DNA of 64,000 nt from Bacteroidota bacterium (GTDB taxonomy: Bacteria; Bacteroidota; Bacteroidia; Chitinophagales; UBA10324). The notes beneath the pieces were generated by a model that did not search any database, was not told the origin of the DNA, and was given only the letters and a program-made list of their open reading frames with translations. The stretch spans positions 1 through 64,000 of the forward strand of contig BJGQ01000007.1 in assembly GCA_014190575.1 (NCBI GenBank), read 5' to 3'. This document shows, one piece after another, positions 29,635-39,073 of this stretch. The stretch's first letter is position 1. The number at the start of each line of letters is the position of its first letter. The translations under genes were made by a program, and so were the position numbers.

Positions 29635-31023
29635 ATGTTATTTAATTCTCTTCAATTTCTATTTTTTTTCGGATCGGTTTTCTGCCTTTATTATTTAATA
29701 CCACATCGTGCTCGTTGGGTTTTATTGCTTTTATCGAGTGTGTATTTTTACATGTGCTGGAACATCAATTACATTTTTGTCATTCTCACAATTGCTGTTA
29801 TTGATTTTAGTTGTGGTCTGGTAATTTCAAAAATTGAAAAAAAGAAATCAAAAAAAATTCTTCTCATCGTAAGTCTGAGCAGTAACCTGCTTATTTTATT
29901 TTTCTTTAAGTACTATCATTTTTTTCAGTGGCATTGGAACCAGGTTGCAACAATTTTATCTTTTCATGGGTTGCCGGTTTTAGATTTTATTTTGCCAATG
30001 GGAATTTCATTTCACACATTTCAATCTATGGGATATACCATTGATGTTTATCGAGGTAAAGTGAAATCAGAAAAAAATCCTTTCCGGTTTATTTTATATG
30101 TATTGTTTTTTCCGCAATTGGTTGCCGGTCCTATTGAGAGAGGAGGGAACCTGCTTCCGGAATTAAGAAAGCGGGTTTCATGGAGCTCAATCGAAATTGG
30201 AGTTGGATTGAGGTTGGCATTATGGGGATTATTAAAAAAAGTAGTTCTCGCCGATCGACTTACATTAATTGTTGATCCGGTTTACAATCATCCACTTAAT
30301 TATTCATCGTGGCAACTCATCATTGCCACTTATGCTTTTGCCCTTCAGATTTATTTCGACTTCAGCGGTTATACAGACATTGCAATTGGCATTGCGCGAA
30401 TGCTTGGAATAAAATTAAATCTGAATTTTAACTCGCCATATAAAGCAGATTCTTTGCAAAACTTCTGGCAACGATGGCACATCTCACTTTCAACATGGTT
30501 TCGCGATTATGTTTATTTTCCATTGGGAGGAAGTCGAAAAGGAGTAGCGAGGGAATTTGTTAACCTGTTTATTACATTTTTATTAAGTGGTTTCTGGCAT
30601 GGTGCAAGTTTAACTTTTATTATTTGGGGCGCTTGGCATGGTGCCGGGTTAATTATTGAGAAGAAAATAAAAAATAGTTTTGCAGTTTGTGTGCCTTCAC
30701 TTATAAAAAATATTCTTGTTTTTCATTTTGTTTTACTTGGTTGGGTTTGGTTCAGAGCTCAATCAATTCATGATGCGTTTTCTATTTTCAAAAATATATT
30801 TTCTCTAAAATTTTCAAGTAGAGGCTTTATCGGAATTGATTTTACAGAAATTTTATTTGCATTTTTTGTTTCAAGTATTATATTATTTATAGAATTTAGA
30901 AACTTAAAACCCGAAAATATTTATACTGCAAAAGCAAGATGGAGTTATTGTATATTACTAGTTGCCTGTATTTATCTGTTTGGAATTTTTCACAACAAAC
31001 AATTTCTATACTTCCAATTTTGA
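29635..31023 (+). CDS. MBOAT family O-acyltransferase (AlgI-like)
   Basis: RARWVLLLLSSVYFYMCWN, LPMGISFHTFQSMGYTIDVYRGK, FPQLVAGPIERGGNLLPEL, FWQRWHISLSTWFRDYVYFPLGGSRKG, LSGFWHGASLTFIIWGAWHG. Confidence 0.95.
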   Translation: MLFNSLQFLFFFGSVFCLYYLIPHRARWVLLLLSSVYFYMCWNINYIFVILTIAVIDFSCGLVISKIEKKKSKKILLIVSLSSNLLILFFFKYYHFFQWHWNQVATILSFHGLPVLDFILPMGISFHTFQSMGYTIDVYRGKVKSEKNPFRFILYVLFFPQLVAGPIERGGNLLPELRKRVSWSSIEIGVGLRLALWGLLKKVVLADRLTLIVDPVYNHPLNYSSWQLIIATYAFALQIYFDFSGYTDIAIGIARMLGIKLNLNFNSPYKADSLQNFWQRWHISLSTWFRDYVYFPLGGSRKGVAREFVNLFITFLLSGFWHGASLTFIIWGAWHGAGLIIEKKIKNSFAVCVPSLIKNILVFHFVLLGWVWFRAQSIHDAFSIFKNIFSLKFSSRGFIGIDFTEILFAFFVSSIILFIEFRNLKPENIYTAKARWSYCILLVACIYLFGIFHNKQFLYFQF

Positions 31024-31028
31024 ACCCA

Positions 31029-32069
31029 ATGAAAATGACCCGGATAATATTTCTTATACTAAGTTTTCTTTTTTTCACAAGTGTTTATTTCTGTACAGAA
31101 TCAACAGTTTTTAAAGAATGGTTTGGAAATATTAAGCCAGATGAAGGCTTATTTAGTACTGATAGGTATCGGTATGGTGATTTATTCGGGATGAGTTTTA
31201 TTTCAAAATTTAAGAACGATAATCAAAAAACAATTGCTGTTTATATAGGAGATACTTGCAAAAAGAAAAAAAATGTAGCGCTCTATATTCTTGGTGATAG
31301 TTATGTTTTTAAATTTATTTCTGAAAAACAATTTTGTGGAATAACAAAACTGGCTTTAGCAAATTGGGATTATAAAGGAGTTCCTATAAAAATTGATTCG
31401 TCGGCAAATTCAATTCTGATAATTGAAACTACGGAGCGCTATTTAAGAAACAGATTTACTTATGCGGATAATGCAAAAAATAAATTTCTTTTTAATTCAT
31501 CAATCCAGGATAATTTAAATGCTGATAATATTCAAGATTGCTGGCAAAATTATTTTTCTGACAACAATTTACATATCGAAGCTTTATTATTTGACTATCC
31601 CTTTTTTACGCCAATGAAACAATTGAAAGCCGATCTAAATTTTAAATGGCTTAGTCATTTATCGGATGAAGTTGTTTTATCTAAAAATGGTGACAGGTTG
31701 TTTCTTAGTGAAACTATAAATGATACATTATCAACAGGTTCATTTTCTAAATTAGATAAACAAGAAATTTCAAATTTGGTAAGTAATATGAATGGTATTC
31801 AGAAGTATTATTTTCAGTCAGGATTTAATAAAATTTATTTTTCATTTATTCCCAATCCGGTTTCAATGATAGAACTTGAAAGAGGGAATTACAATCATTT
31901 GATTGAGCGAATTCAAAACTCTCCGGATAAAAAATTTGAGTTGATAGATTGTTTTGAGTTAGCGAAAAGTAATCCTGAAAAATTTTATCAGAAATCAGAT
32001 TCACACTGGACAAACTGGGGTTGCAATCTTTGGTTGAATAAAGTGAATGAACTATTGAATGATGAATAA
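31029..32069 (+). CDS. putative AlgX/AlgJ-like SGNH-type accessory protein for O-acetylation
   Basis: Follows MBOAT by 5 bp; N-terminal TM; ILGDSYVFKF and C-terminal FYQKSDSHWTNWGCNLWLNKV resembling the SHWT/N motif of AlgX/AlgJ/DHHW proteins. Confidence 0.65.
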   Translation: MKMTRIIFLILSFLFFTSVYFCTESTVFKEWFGNIKPDEGLFSTDRYRYGDLFGMSFISKFKNDNQKTIAVYIGDTCKKKKNVALYILGDSYVFKFISEKQFCGITKLALANWDYKGVPIKIDSSANSILIIETTERYLRNRFTYADNAKNKFLFNSSIQDNLNADNIQDCWQNYFSDNNLHIEALLFDYPFFTPMKQLKADLNFKWLSHLSDEVVLSKNGDRLFLSETINDTLSTGSFSKLDKQEISNLVSNMNGIQKYYFQSGFNKIYFSFIPNPVSMIELERGNYNHLIERIQNSPDKKFELIDCFELAKSNPEKFYQKSDSHWTNWGCNLWLNKVNELLNDE

Positions 32070-32074
32070 TTAAT

Positions 32075-32617
32075 TCAGAATTTCCCGCTGAAATTTTTCG
32101 CCTGTTTTACATGCGATAAATGATGATTGCAATGCCAGGCATAAAGTGCAACTGTGCTTTCAAGTTTTAATTCGCGACCGTGTTCAGGATGAACAAAACA
32201 TTTTTTCCAATCATCATTACTCATATTCCGCATTAACAATACCCATCGTTTATGTAAACCAATTAGTATTTCAAATGACCATTCAACAGGTGCATTTGTT
32301 ACATCAGGTAACTGCGACCATAAATTTTCAAGGTATGGCTTTATAATGGGCTTTTCTTCAGTAAGCGCTAGCTTAAATCTAGCGAAAGCATTGGAATGGC
32401 TATCAGCGCAATGATGTACAACCTGTCGAATGTTCCAACCTTCAGGACGATAAATGAAAGCGAGTTCTTCATCGTTTAAATTTTCAACTTCTGATTTTAA
32501 CAGTGCAGGGAATTTTTCAATATCATTTATCCATTCTGTAATCAACTCTTTATTAATCTCTTTCGGCCAGTTGAATTTTCCTGTCGGATATTTTAATTCT
32601 TCTATTGCTATTTTCAT
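32075..32617 (-). CDS. DinB-superfamily YfiT-like metal-dependent hydrolase/transferase
   Basis: LKYPTGKFNWP...YRPEGWNIRQVVHHCADSHSNAFARFKLALTEEKPIIKPYLE...YAWHCNHHLSHVKQAK: His triad typical of YfiT. Confidence 0.88.
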   Translation of the reverse strand: MKIAIEELKYPTGKFNWPKEINKELITEWINDIEKFPALLKSEVENLNDEELAFIYRPEGWNIRQVVHHCADSHSNAFARFKLALTEEKPIIKPYLENLWSQLPDVTNAPVEWSFEILIGLHKRWVLLMRNMSNDDWKKCFVHPEHGRELKLESTVALYAWHCNHHLSHVKQAKNFSGKF

Positions 32618-32638
32618 TTTATTAATGATTTTTATTTT

Positions 32639-34564
32639 TCAATGAGCGCTTTTGTATTGATACAATCCATCCCGATAAATTACCGATAATCCTTCAAGAT
32701 ATTTTTTCAAAAACTCATGAGTTGTGCTTCGTTCTGAATCTGATGGCTCAAATTTTATGGCCGGATAAGAAAGGCTATCAAGGTAAAAATAACTGTCACC
32801 GCCATATTGTAAATCAGTAAAAAACACTTTGTTATCATAATGATACGCCAAAGCGGTTTCTGTATTTCGGCTGATGGCAAAAGGTTTAAAATCAGAACTG
32901 AATAAATTTTGTCCGATAAAATGGTAAGAACCATTGTATCCACTTTCATTAATAAGTGTTGAAGCAAAATCCATTTGCGAACAAACGGAATCATAAATTC
33001 CTGAAGCATGAGATGAGTTAAGCAGCAAAGCAGGAATGTGATATACTTTATAATTCTGATCTTTCAATTCATACACTTCACCATGATCGGCAAGAATTAA
33101 AAAAATTGTGTTGCTGAATTCTGCAGTAGTTGAACATTGGTCTAAAAATTTTCCAATGGCATAATCTTCATAATAAAAAGTTGATTGCTTATCGTTCAAG
33201 CTTTTTACTTCAGGGTTCGATTTTAAAAAATAGTCAGGAACATGATGAGGTGCATGATTACTCACAGTAAGAATGACAGAAAGTTGTAGTTGTGATTTTC
33301 CGTTAAAAATTTCTGTATATGCTTTATCAAACAAATCTTCATCGCATACTCCCATTGCATTTTTAAATCTGAAGTTTTTAAAATTTGTGATATCAAAAAT
33401 ATTTTCAAAACCTCCTTGTTGCATAAACAATTTCATGTCGTCAAAATTTGCATCACCTCCATAAAAGAATTTAGTGTCATAACCATAATCATGTAAAATA
33501 TTTCCAAGTGTATTAAACTCATTCAATCCTTTTTTACGAATCAAACTGCTGCCTATAATTGAAGGAAAGCCTGCCACAACCGATGTTAAGCCAAAATGTG
33601 TTCGAGGGCCATTACTATAACAATGAGTGAATAAAATTCCTTTACTGCTCCACTGGTCAAATCGTGGTGATAATTTTCTCCCACTTAAAATGCCAATTTG
33701 TGAAGCTGAAAAACTTTCACATATAATGATGACAATATTTTTTTTGTGTTGAATTGCTAGTGACTTAAATTTTCGTTGCGTTGGAAATTTATTTGAAAGT
33801 GAAATTTCATCATCGTGTAAAGAAATATTTTTTACAAAATTTATTGCTGTGCTGTCAGCTATTTCGGGAAATATGGTAAGTGTTTTTTTATAAATTGAAT
33901 TCTGAGCAATTGATTTTATAAAAGTATAGGCACCATTCGAACTCATTTGATTTAAAAGCGGTGAAGCACTGTAACTTGTCAGTTTCCAGAATGGACCATC
34001 ATAATAAAGAAAAGACAAAGCAAAAAATGAAAAAAATGAAATTGAAACCCATTTGAAAGATTTTAAGCTTTCATTGATTAAATGCTCACGAAAATTATTT
34101 CTGCATAAAATATAAAATAGGTATAGAAAAATACTGAATGCAAACACTATCCATATAACAGGATATTCATTATAAATCATTGGTAGAATAGTTTTTGGGC
34201 TTTGGTATTCCTGCAAGGCATATTGATTTAATCTGACACCAAACTGTCCGAAATAAAAAATATCAATAATGTTGATGAAAAAAATCAGGCTGATAATAAC
34301 GAATGAAAGCCGAAAAAATATTTGATAACTATTGTAAAATAATAGACCTATGAAAAAGGAAATAAGAAAACAACTTGAAATGCAAATGGTAACCACTGAT
34401 GAGTCAATTATAAATCCAATAACAAATGAAAATATCAAATCTTTAATTGCTGATTGACCTGCAATAGAAAAATAGGTAACCAGAAATAATATCCGCAATA
34501 CAAACAACACCAACATACTGAAAAAATAAAATCTCAACAGGTATTTATAAAACGCTTTGTTCAT
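32639..34564 (-). CDS. LTA synthase family / sulfatase-type membrane phosphoglycerol transferase
   Basis: Five N-terminal TMs; KNIVIIICESFSASQIGILSGRKLSPRFDQWSSKGILFTHCYSNGPRTHFGLTSVVAGFPS; TIFLILADHGE. Confidence 0.88.
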   Translation of the reverse strand: MNKAFYKYLLRFYFFSMLVLFVLRILFLVTYFSIAGQSAIKDLIFSFVIGFIIDSSVVTICISSCFLISFFIGLLFYNSYQIFFRLSFVIISLIFFINIIDIFYFGQFGVRLNQYALQEYQSPKTILPMIYNEYPVIWIVFAFSIFLYLFYILCRNNFREHLINESLKSFKWVSISFFSFFALSFLYYDGPFWKLTSYSASPLLNQMSSNGAYTFIKSIAQNSIYKKTLTIFPEIADSTAINFVKNISLHDDEISLSNKFPTQRKFKSLAIQHKKNIVIIICESFSASQIGILSGRKLSPRFDQWSSKGILFTHCYSNGPRTHFGLTSVVAGFPSIIGSSLIRKKGLNEFNTLGNILHDYGYDTKFFYGGDANFDDMKLFMQQGGFENIFDITNFKNFRFKNAMGVCDEDLFDKAYTEIFNGKSQLQLSVILTVSNHAPHHVPDYFLKSNPEVKSLNDKQSTFYYEDYAIGKFLDQCSTTAEFSNTIFLILADHGEVYELKDQNYKVYHIPALLLNSSHASGIYDSVCSQMDFASTLINESGYNGSYHFIGQNLFSSDFKPFAISRNTETALAYHYDNKVFFTDLQYGGDSYFYLDSLSYPAIKFEPSDSERSTTHEFLKKYLEGLSVIYRDGLYQYKSAH

Positions 34565-34587
34565 TTACAATAAAAGTGTTGGGCTGA

Positions 34588-36048
34588 TTAGGCCTTAATA
34601 GTTTCCAAATTCTTTTTCAGCCAGGGAACATATTTAATTACATCATTGTCCGCATCTTTATCTTTCTGAATAAATTCTTTCATCATTATAAGCAATTTCT
34701 CCCCTTGATTTTTTGAAACTGATTTTGAAAGCAACTCAATCATAGTCAACATGTTTTTCTCCCGCTGGTAATTGTCTTCCTTCAATAAATCTTTGAAATC
34801 ATTTTTTATCTGAACCAACCGATAAGTAATTGTATCTATTTCTTTTAACTCATGTCGAATCATTAGTTCGCAAACTGCAATTTTTAATTTTAATCCACTG
34901 TCAGCTTTCTTATAAGAATCAAGCAATCCCATTTTAATAATGTGTCGAATACTCTTGTCATAATTCTTCTTATCGAAATAAAATATGGCGAGATTGAGGT
35001 AAACAAAAATTTCATAAAACGGAATTGATTTTAATACCGGTCCTGCTTTTAATTCTTCCAGTAATTCAATTGCTTTATCAGGATTCACAACAGAATAATT
35101 TATTGTTAAAGCATTGTAATAAAACACCAGGTACTTGTTATAAAGCAAGCGATTATGTTCTTCCATTCCGGTGCGCAGTTTCTCACTCCACTCTAATGAT
35201 TCTTTGTATTTTTTGTTTTTGAAAAGCGTATTTACTATGAATGTGAGCATCTCTAATTTATTTTCATGAGTGCTCTTGTTGAACATTCTTTTTTTCTGAA
35301 AATTTTTATACGCAGTCAGTAAATATTTTTCAAGTGTTTTGTATTCGTGTTTTTGCAGTAGCGTGCGGCTTACTGCATTAATCATTCTGAACTGAAATTG
35401 AGCGCTCTTCGATAATTCTTTATCAGAAGAAAATTCTTTCAATGTTTTTTCCAATAACTTAATAAGAACTGTATCTGATGAAAAATTTTGTGAAAGTTTA
35501 ATACGATAGTTAATTGCTGCAAGCACCTGATCTATTTCACGAAGTTTGCTCAACTTCTCATAGTTTTTTTGTCGTTTCTCAATGTAATCTTCAGGATTAA
35601 TATTCACGAGTGTATTGGAAAGCCGGATGTATTCTGAATAAATGATATCAAGCATTTCAAAATATTCAATATCTATTGCTTTGCTTTCTGCTTTCTTTAA
35701 ATAGTATCGTGCAACACTGAAATTATTCTGATTGAACTGGTGCTTGTACAATCCGAACAACGCATGAATAAAAATCTCGTCCTGACTTTCTACATATTGA
35801 AGCAGTAAGGATTTATTAAGCACCTGCAAGAGACGGTGCTTGAGTCGGTAATACGCATTGCGGTTATAAGGCGGATAAAACTTTTTTATCGCCTCTGCTT
35901 CGGTGTAACTTTCACCCGCATCGCGAATGTGGTCGAAGAGCGAAATGTCCTTTCTGTCGTGGCTGTATTCCATTCGTGATGCATACAACTTGTAATGTCG
36001 AATGTCTTCTTTGTTCATCCGTGCGATTACCTGATTCAGAATATCCAT
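34588..36048 (-). CDS. hypothetical helical-repeat protein
   Basis: 486 aa, all-helical TPR-like pattern, no signal peptide; family not recognised with certainty. Confidence 0.6.
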   Translation of the reverse strand: MDILNQVIARMNKEDIRHYKLYASRMEYSHDRKDISLFDHIRDAGESYTEAEAIKKFYPPYNRNAYYRLKHRLLQVLNKSLLLQYVESQDEIFIHALFGLYKHQFNQNNFSVARYYLKKAESKAIDIEYFEMLDIIYSEYIRLSNTLVNINPEDYIEKRQKNYEKLSKLREIDQVLAAINYRIKLSQNFSSDTVLIKLLEKTLKEFSSDKELSKSAQFQFRMINAVSRTLLQKHEYKTLEKYLLTAYKNFQKKRMFNKSTHENKLEMLTFIVNTLFKNKKYKESLEWSEKLRTGMEEHNRLLYNKYLVFYYNALTINYSVVNPDKAIELLEELKAGPVLKSIPFYEIFVYLNLAIFYFDKKNYDKSIRHIIKMGLLDSYKKADSGLKLKIAVCELMIRHELKEIDTITYRLVQIKNDFKDLLKEDNYQREKNMLTMIELLSKSVSKNQGEKLLIMMKEFIQKDKDADNDVIKYVPWLKKNLETIKA

Positions 36049-36094
36049 TTTGTTAAATTTTTATGAAGGCGTAAGAAATATATATTTTCCGAAA

Positions 36095-36123
36095 TTGCAA
36101 AACCTTTTATACATTTAACTTTG
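36095..36123 (+). promoter_or_regulatory. Bacteroidota-type sigma promoter (TTG-N18-TAACTTTG)
   Basis: TTG at 36095-36097, 18-nt spacer, TAACTTTG at 36116-36123 matching TAnnTTTG; 17 bp upstream of the ATG at 36141. Confidence 0.65.
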
Positions 36124-36140
36124 AACAATAAATCAACACC

Positions 36141-36800
36141 ATGAAAAAAGTTCTACTTGTCCTTTTTGTTTTAAGTCTTTCGACTTCAGTTTTCGCACAG
36201 ACTGATATCAGCATTACAAATGTGAATCTTGTTGACACTGCGTATTTAAATGATAATCCGCAATTGTCACTTTCATTTACAAATAATGCAGCAGTAGATT
36301 TTACCGGCTCCATTGAGGCAAAGGCAACTGTGCAGGGTCATCCGATTCCGGATTTGATTACTGCTTCTTCATTGCCAATAGCTGCAGGTGTCTCTACGCA
36401 GTTTACAGGTATGTCATTATTAATAGCTGCTTCCAATTATTTTACCCTTGGAGATAATGTGGTGGTTATCTGGCCCGTTGCAATGACTACAATTGATACC
36501 ACAGTTGGTGATACAGTTCATCAGAATGTGCATGTTCTTTTCCCGAACGGAATCAATGATCCATCTCTCACTGGTAAAGTTTTAATTTTCTCAGTTGCAA
36601 AAAATCAATTCCATATTATCAACCAAACACAAAGTGTAATTGCTGAATCAAATATTTATGATTTGAGCGGAAGGAGAATTGAAAATTTAATCGGAGATAA
36701 CAATCAGGTTCAATTGGAAAATATTTCTTCAGGCATTTATTTACTTGAAGTGAAATTGTCTGATGGAAGAAAAGCCAATTTTAAAATCCTGGTTCAGTAA
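36141..36800 (+). CDS. T9SS type A sorting domain-containing protein
   Basis: Signal peptide MKKVLLVLFVLSLSTSVFAQ; C-terminal IYDLSGRRIENLIGDNNQVQLENISSGIYLLEVKLSDGRKANFKILVQ. Confidence 0.82.
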   Translation: MKKVLLVLFVLSLSTSVFAQTDISITNVNLVDTAYLNDNPQLSLSFTNNAAVDFTGSIEAKATVQGHPIPDLITASSLPIAAGVSTQFTGMSLLIAASNYFTLGDNVVVIWPVAMTTIDTTVGDTVHQNVHVLFPNGINDPSLTGKVLIFSVAKNQFHIINQTQSVIAESNIYDLSGRRIENLIGDNNQVQLENISSGIYLLEVKLSDGRKANFKILVQ

Positions 36801-36823
36801 AATTTAAAAGTCAAGCAGATTTT

Positions 36824-36860
36824 AAACAGACCTTTCATTTCGAAAGGTCTGTTTTGGTTT
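36824..36860 (+). terminator. hairpin terminator
   Basis: aaacagacctttc-atttc-gaaaggtctgttt: 13-bp perfect stem followed by T-rich sequence. Confidence 0.85.
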
Positions 36861-36947
36861 AAAGCCGTTAGTAGTAAATATTATTCTTTAAAATTGTAAA
36901 AAAATTCGAATAACTATTTTAGCATCCTTCAATAATCGAAGAACCGA

Positions 36948-37319
36948 ATGCAAATGCAAAAATCAATTCTTAAGATTTTTATTATCACAATTTCAATTGC
37001 CATGTATTGCTCCTGCACGCATGATTCGCTCGTTAAGCCGAAAGAGGTGAGTTTTAAAAACGATGTGCTATTAGTTATAGCAGGAAATTGTCAAACTTCA
37101 GGTTGTCATGGAGCGACTGGTTTTTCAAATTTTCCATTAGTTACTTATGAGGATGTGATTAATAATGGGGATGTTGAATCCGGTAAACCGAATAGCAGTA
37201 AAATTTATAAATCAATAAACGGACAAACCGGTGATCTGATGCCCCCATCCGGAGTTTTGTCTGCTGTCCAGATTCAGATTGTTCATGATTGGATAGAACA
37301 GGGCGCAAAAAATAATTAA
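36948..37319 (+). CDS. secreted lipoprotein-like c-type cytochrome domain protein with CX4CH motif
   Basis: Signal with Cys (MYCSCTHDS), NCQTSGCHGATGFSNFPLVTYEDVINNGDVESGKPNSSKIYKSINGQTGDLMPPSGVLSAVQIQIVHDWIEQGA. Confidence 0.75.
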   Translation: MQMQKSILKIFIITISIAMYCSCTHDSLVKPKEVSFKNDVLLVIAGNCQTSGCHGATGFSNFPLVTYEDVINNGDVESGKPNSSKIYKSINGQTGDLMPPSGVLSAVQIQIVHDWIEQGAKNN

Positions 37320-37690
37320 TGATGAAAAAATTTTCGAGCGCAATAACTATTCTTCTGCTGCTTATTTCAGGATGTTATTACGATAAGTACGATAAACTTT
37401 ATCCGCCGGCAACAAATGCAAACTGTGATTCGGTGAATGTTACATACGCTGTTACAGTCAGAGCAATTTTGGATAATTACTGCATGTCATGTCATGATGC
37501 GACCACTGCTTCAGGTGGAGCTGTGTTTGATTCACATTCCAATATTCTTCCGTGGGCACAGAGCGGACAGTTGATGGGAGATGTAAAACAACTGAGTGGA
37601 TTTGTGCAAATGCCACCTGGATCAAAATTGAGTGATTGTGATATTGCAAAATTGCAGAAGTGGGTGAACGATGGGGCACCCGATAACTAA
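37319..37690 (+). CDS. secreted c-type cytochrome domain lipoprotein (CX2CH)
   Basis: Lipobox-like LLISGCYYDK; ILDNYCMSCHDATTASGGAVFDSH...QMPPGSKLSDCDIAKLQKWVNDGAPDN; TAATG overlap with the previous gene. Confidence 0.8.
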   Translation: MMKKFSSAITILLLLISGCYYDKYDKLYPPATNANCDSVNVTYAVTVRAILDNYCMSCHDATTASGGAVFDSHSNILPWAQSGQLMGDVKQLSGFVQMPPGSKLSDCDIAKLQKWVNDGAPDN

Positions 37691-37700
37691 AATAAATTCT

Positions 37701-38579
37701 ATGAAAAAATTATTTGTGTTCATCCTGATGATGAGTGTTTTTCAATTGGCATCTGCTCAGGATTTAATGGATATGTTAAATGACTCGGCGGTTAAAACAA
37801 ACGAAATTGTTCATGCAACTTTTAAAGGGACACGCCTGATAAATTTTCACACAATAGAAACAGCCGGCAAACGCACATTGGAATTTCGTGTCGCACATCG
37901 CTTCGGTGATTTGAGTTCGGGTGGATATGGATTTTATGGATTGGATGGACCTGCAAGTTTGAATCTTTCTTTCAATTATAGTTTCGATGGAAGATTTGAA
38001 ATTGGAGTTAGTCGGACTTCAGTTGATAAATTGTATTCGGGTTATTTGAAATATAGGTTGATCAGACAAAAATCAAATGGCAAAATGCCCATCAGCATAA
38101 CACTATTGAGCGAAATGAATGTGGTTGGACTGAAAAGTTCAAATGCAACGAATCCGGAATATCATTATTTTGATGATCGTTTCAGTTATGTGCATCAGAT
38201 TATGGTTGCAAGTAAAATTTCTGAAGCGTTTTCTTTTCAAGTTTCACCCACAATGGTTCACTATAATTTGATGACCAACATTTCCGATCACAACGATATT
38301 TATTCTGTGGTTGGAATGGGGCGAATGAAAATTTCAAAACGAACCGCTTTGACTGCTGAGTATTGTTATCGCATTAATAAATATTCTCCTGAGTTTGCTA
38401 AAAATCACAATAGCGTAGCTGTAGGAATGGATCTAGAAACAGGCGGTCATGTGTTTCAATTTTTCTTCACTAATAGTTTTGGTATTAACGAAGCACAGGC
38501 AATTCCATATACAAAAGGTGATGTGCTTAAAGGAAATCTGAAGCTCGGATTTAATATTTCGAGAGTGTTTACTCTTTAA
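37701..38579 (+). CDS. DUF5777 family outer-membrane beta-barrel protein
   Basis: Signal peptide MKKLFVFILMMSVFQLASAQ; HATFKGTRLINFHTIETAGKRTLEFRVAHRFGDLSSGGYGFYGLDG. Confidence 0.85.
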   Translation: MKKLFVFILMMSVFQLASAQDLMDMLNDSAVKTNEIVHATFKGTRLINFHTIETAGKRTLEFRVAHRFGDLSSGGYGFYGLDGPASLNLSFNYSFDGRFEIGVSRTSVDKLYSGYLKYRLIRQKSNGKMPISITLLSEMNVVGLKSSNATNPEYHYFDDRFSYVHQIMVASKISEAFSFQVSPTMVHYNLMTNISDHNDIYSVVGMGRMKISKRTALTAEYCYRINKYSPEFAKNHNSVAVGMDLETGGHVFQFFFTNSFGINEAQAIPYTKGDVLKGNLKLGFNISRVFTL

Positions 38580-39058
38580 TTTATCGGAGTAGTTTGTTCC
38601 ACCCGTAATCCCATTGCCATAATTCCATCCAATGGATCTTGCCGCATAATCTGTTCGAACTCTAAAGAGTATTTTCCTTTTTGATTAAAGATGGCATTTT
38701 GTTGGGCGAGGTATTTTAAATCCCAAACATCACCCATTCCTTCACCGTGCCATGCACCTTCTTCATCAGCCAATGGAATTTCAACCCGTTGCTTTTGTGA
38801 ATTTCCACCAGGAGAAGTAGTGGTAACCATGACCCATAAATTACTGTATGGATAAATAGTTGAATGACGAACATTTATGTAAACATTATAAGTAGCTGAA
38901 GTATCTTGAATATCCACTTCTAATTTTATTTTATCAGAATTTTTCCATGAAGATTTTACTATGGAAATATTTTTTTCAAACACTCGATTCTTTTCACAAC
39001 TCTGAAGGCTGATAGTGGAAATAAAAATTGAAAAAAGCAGGATAGAATTTATTTTCAT
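38576..39058 (-). CDS. gldH: gliding motility lipoprotein GldH
   Basis: Lipoprotein signal (ISLQSCEK); ATYNVYINVRHSTIYPYSNLWVMV, WHGEGMGDVWDLKYLAQQNAIFNQKGKYSLEFEQIMRQDPLDGIMAMGLRVE. Confidence 0.9.
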   Translation of the reverse strand: MKINSILLFSIFISTISLQSCEKNRVFEKNISIVKSSWKNSDKIKLEVDIQDTSATYNVYINVRHSTIYPYSNLWVMVTTTSPGGNSQKQRVEIPLADEEGAWHGEGMGDVWDLKYLAQQNAIFNQKGKYSLEFEQIMRQDPLDGIMAMGLRVEQTTPIN

Positions 39059-39073
39059 TTTCTTAATAATAAA

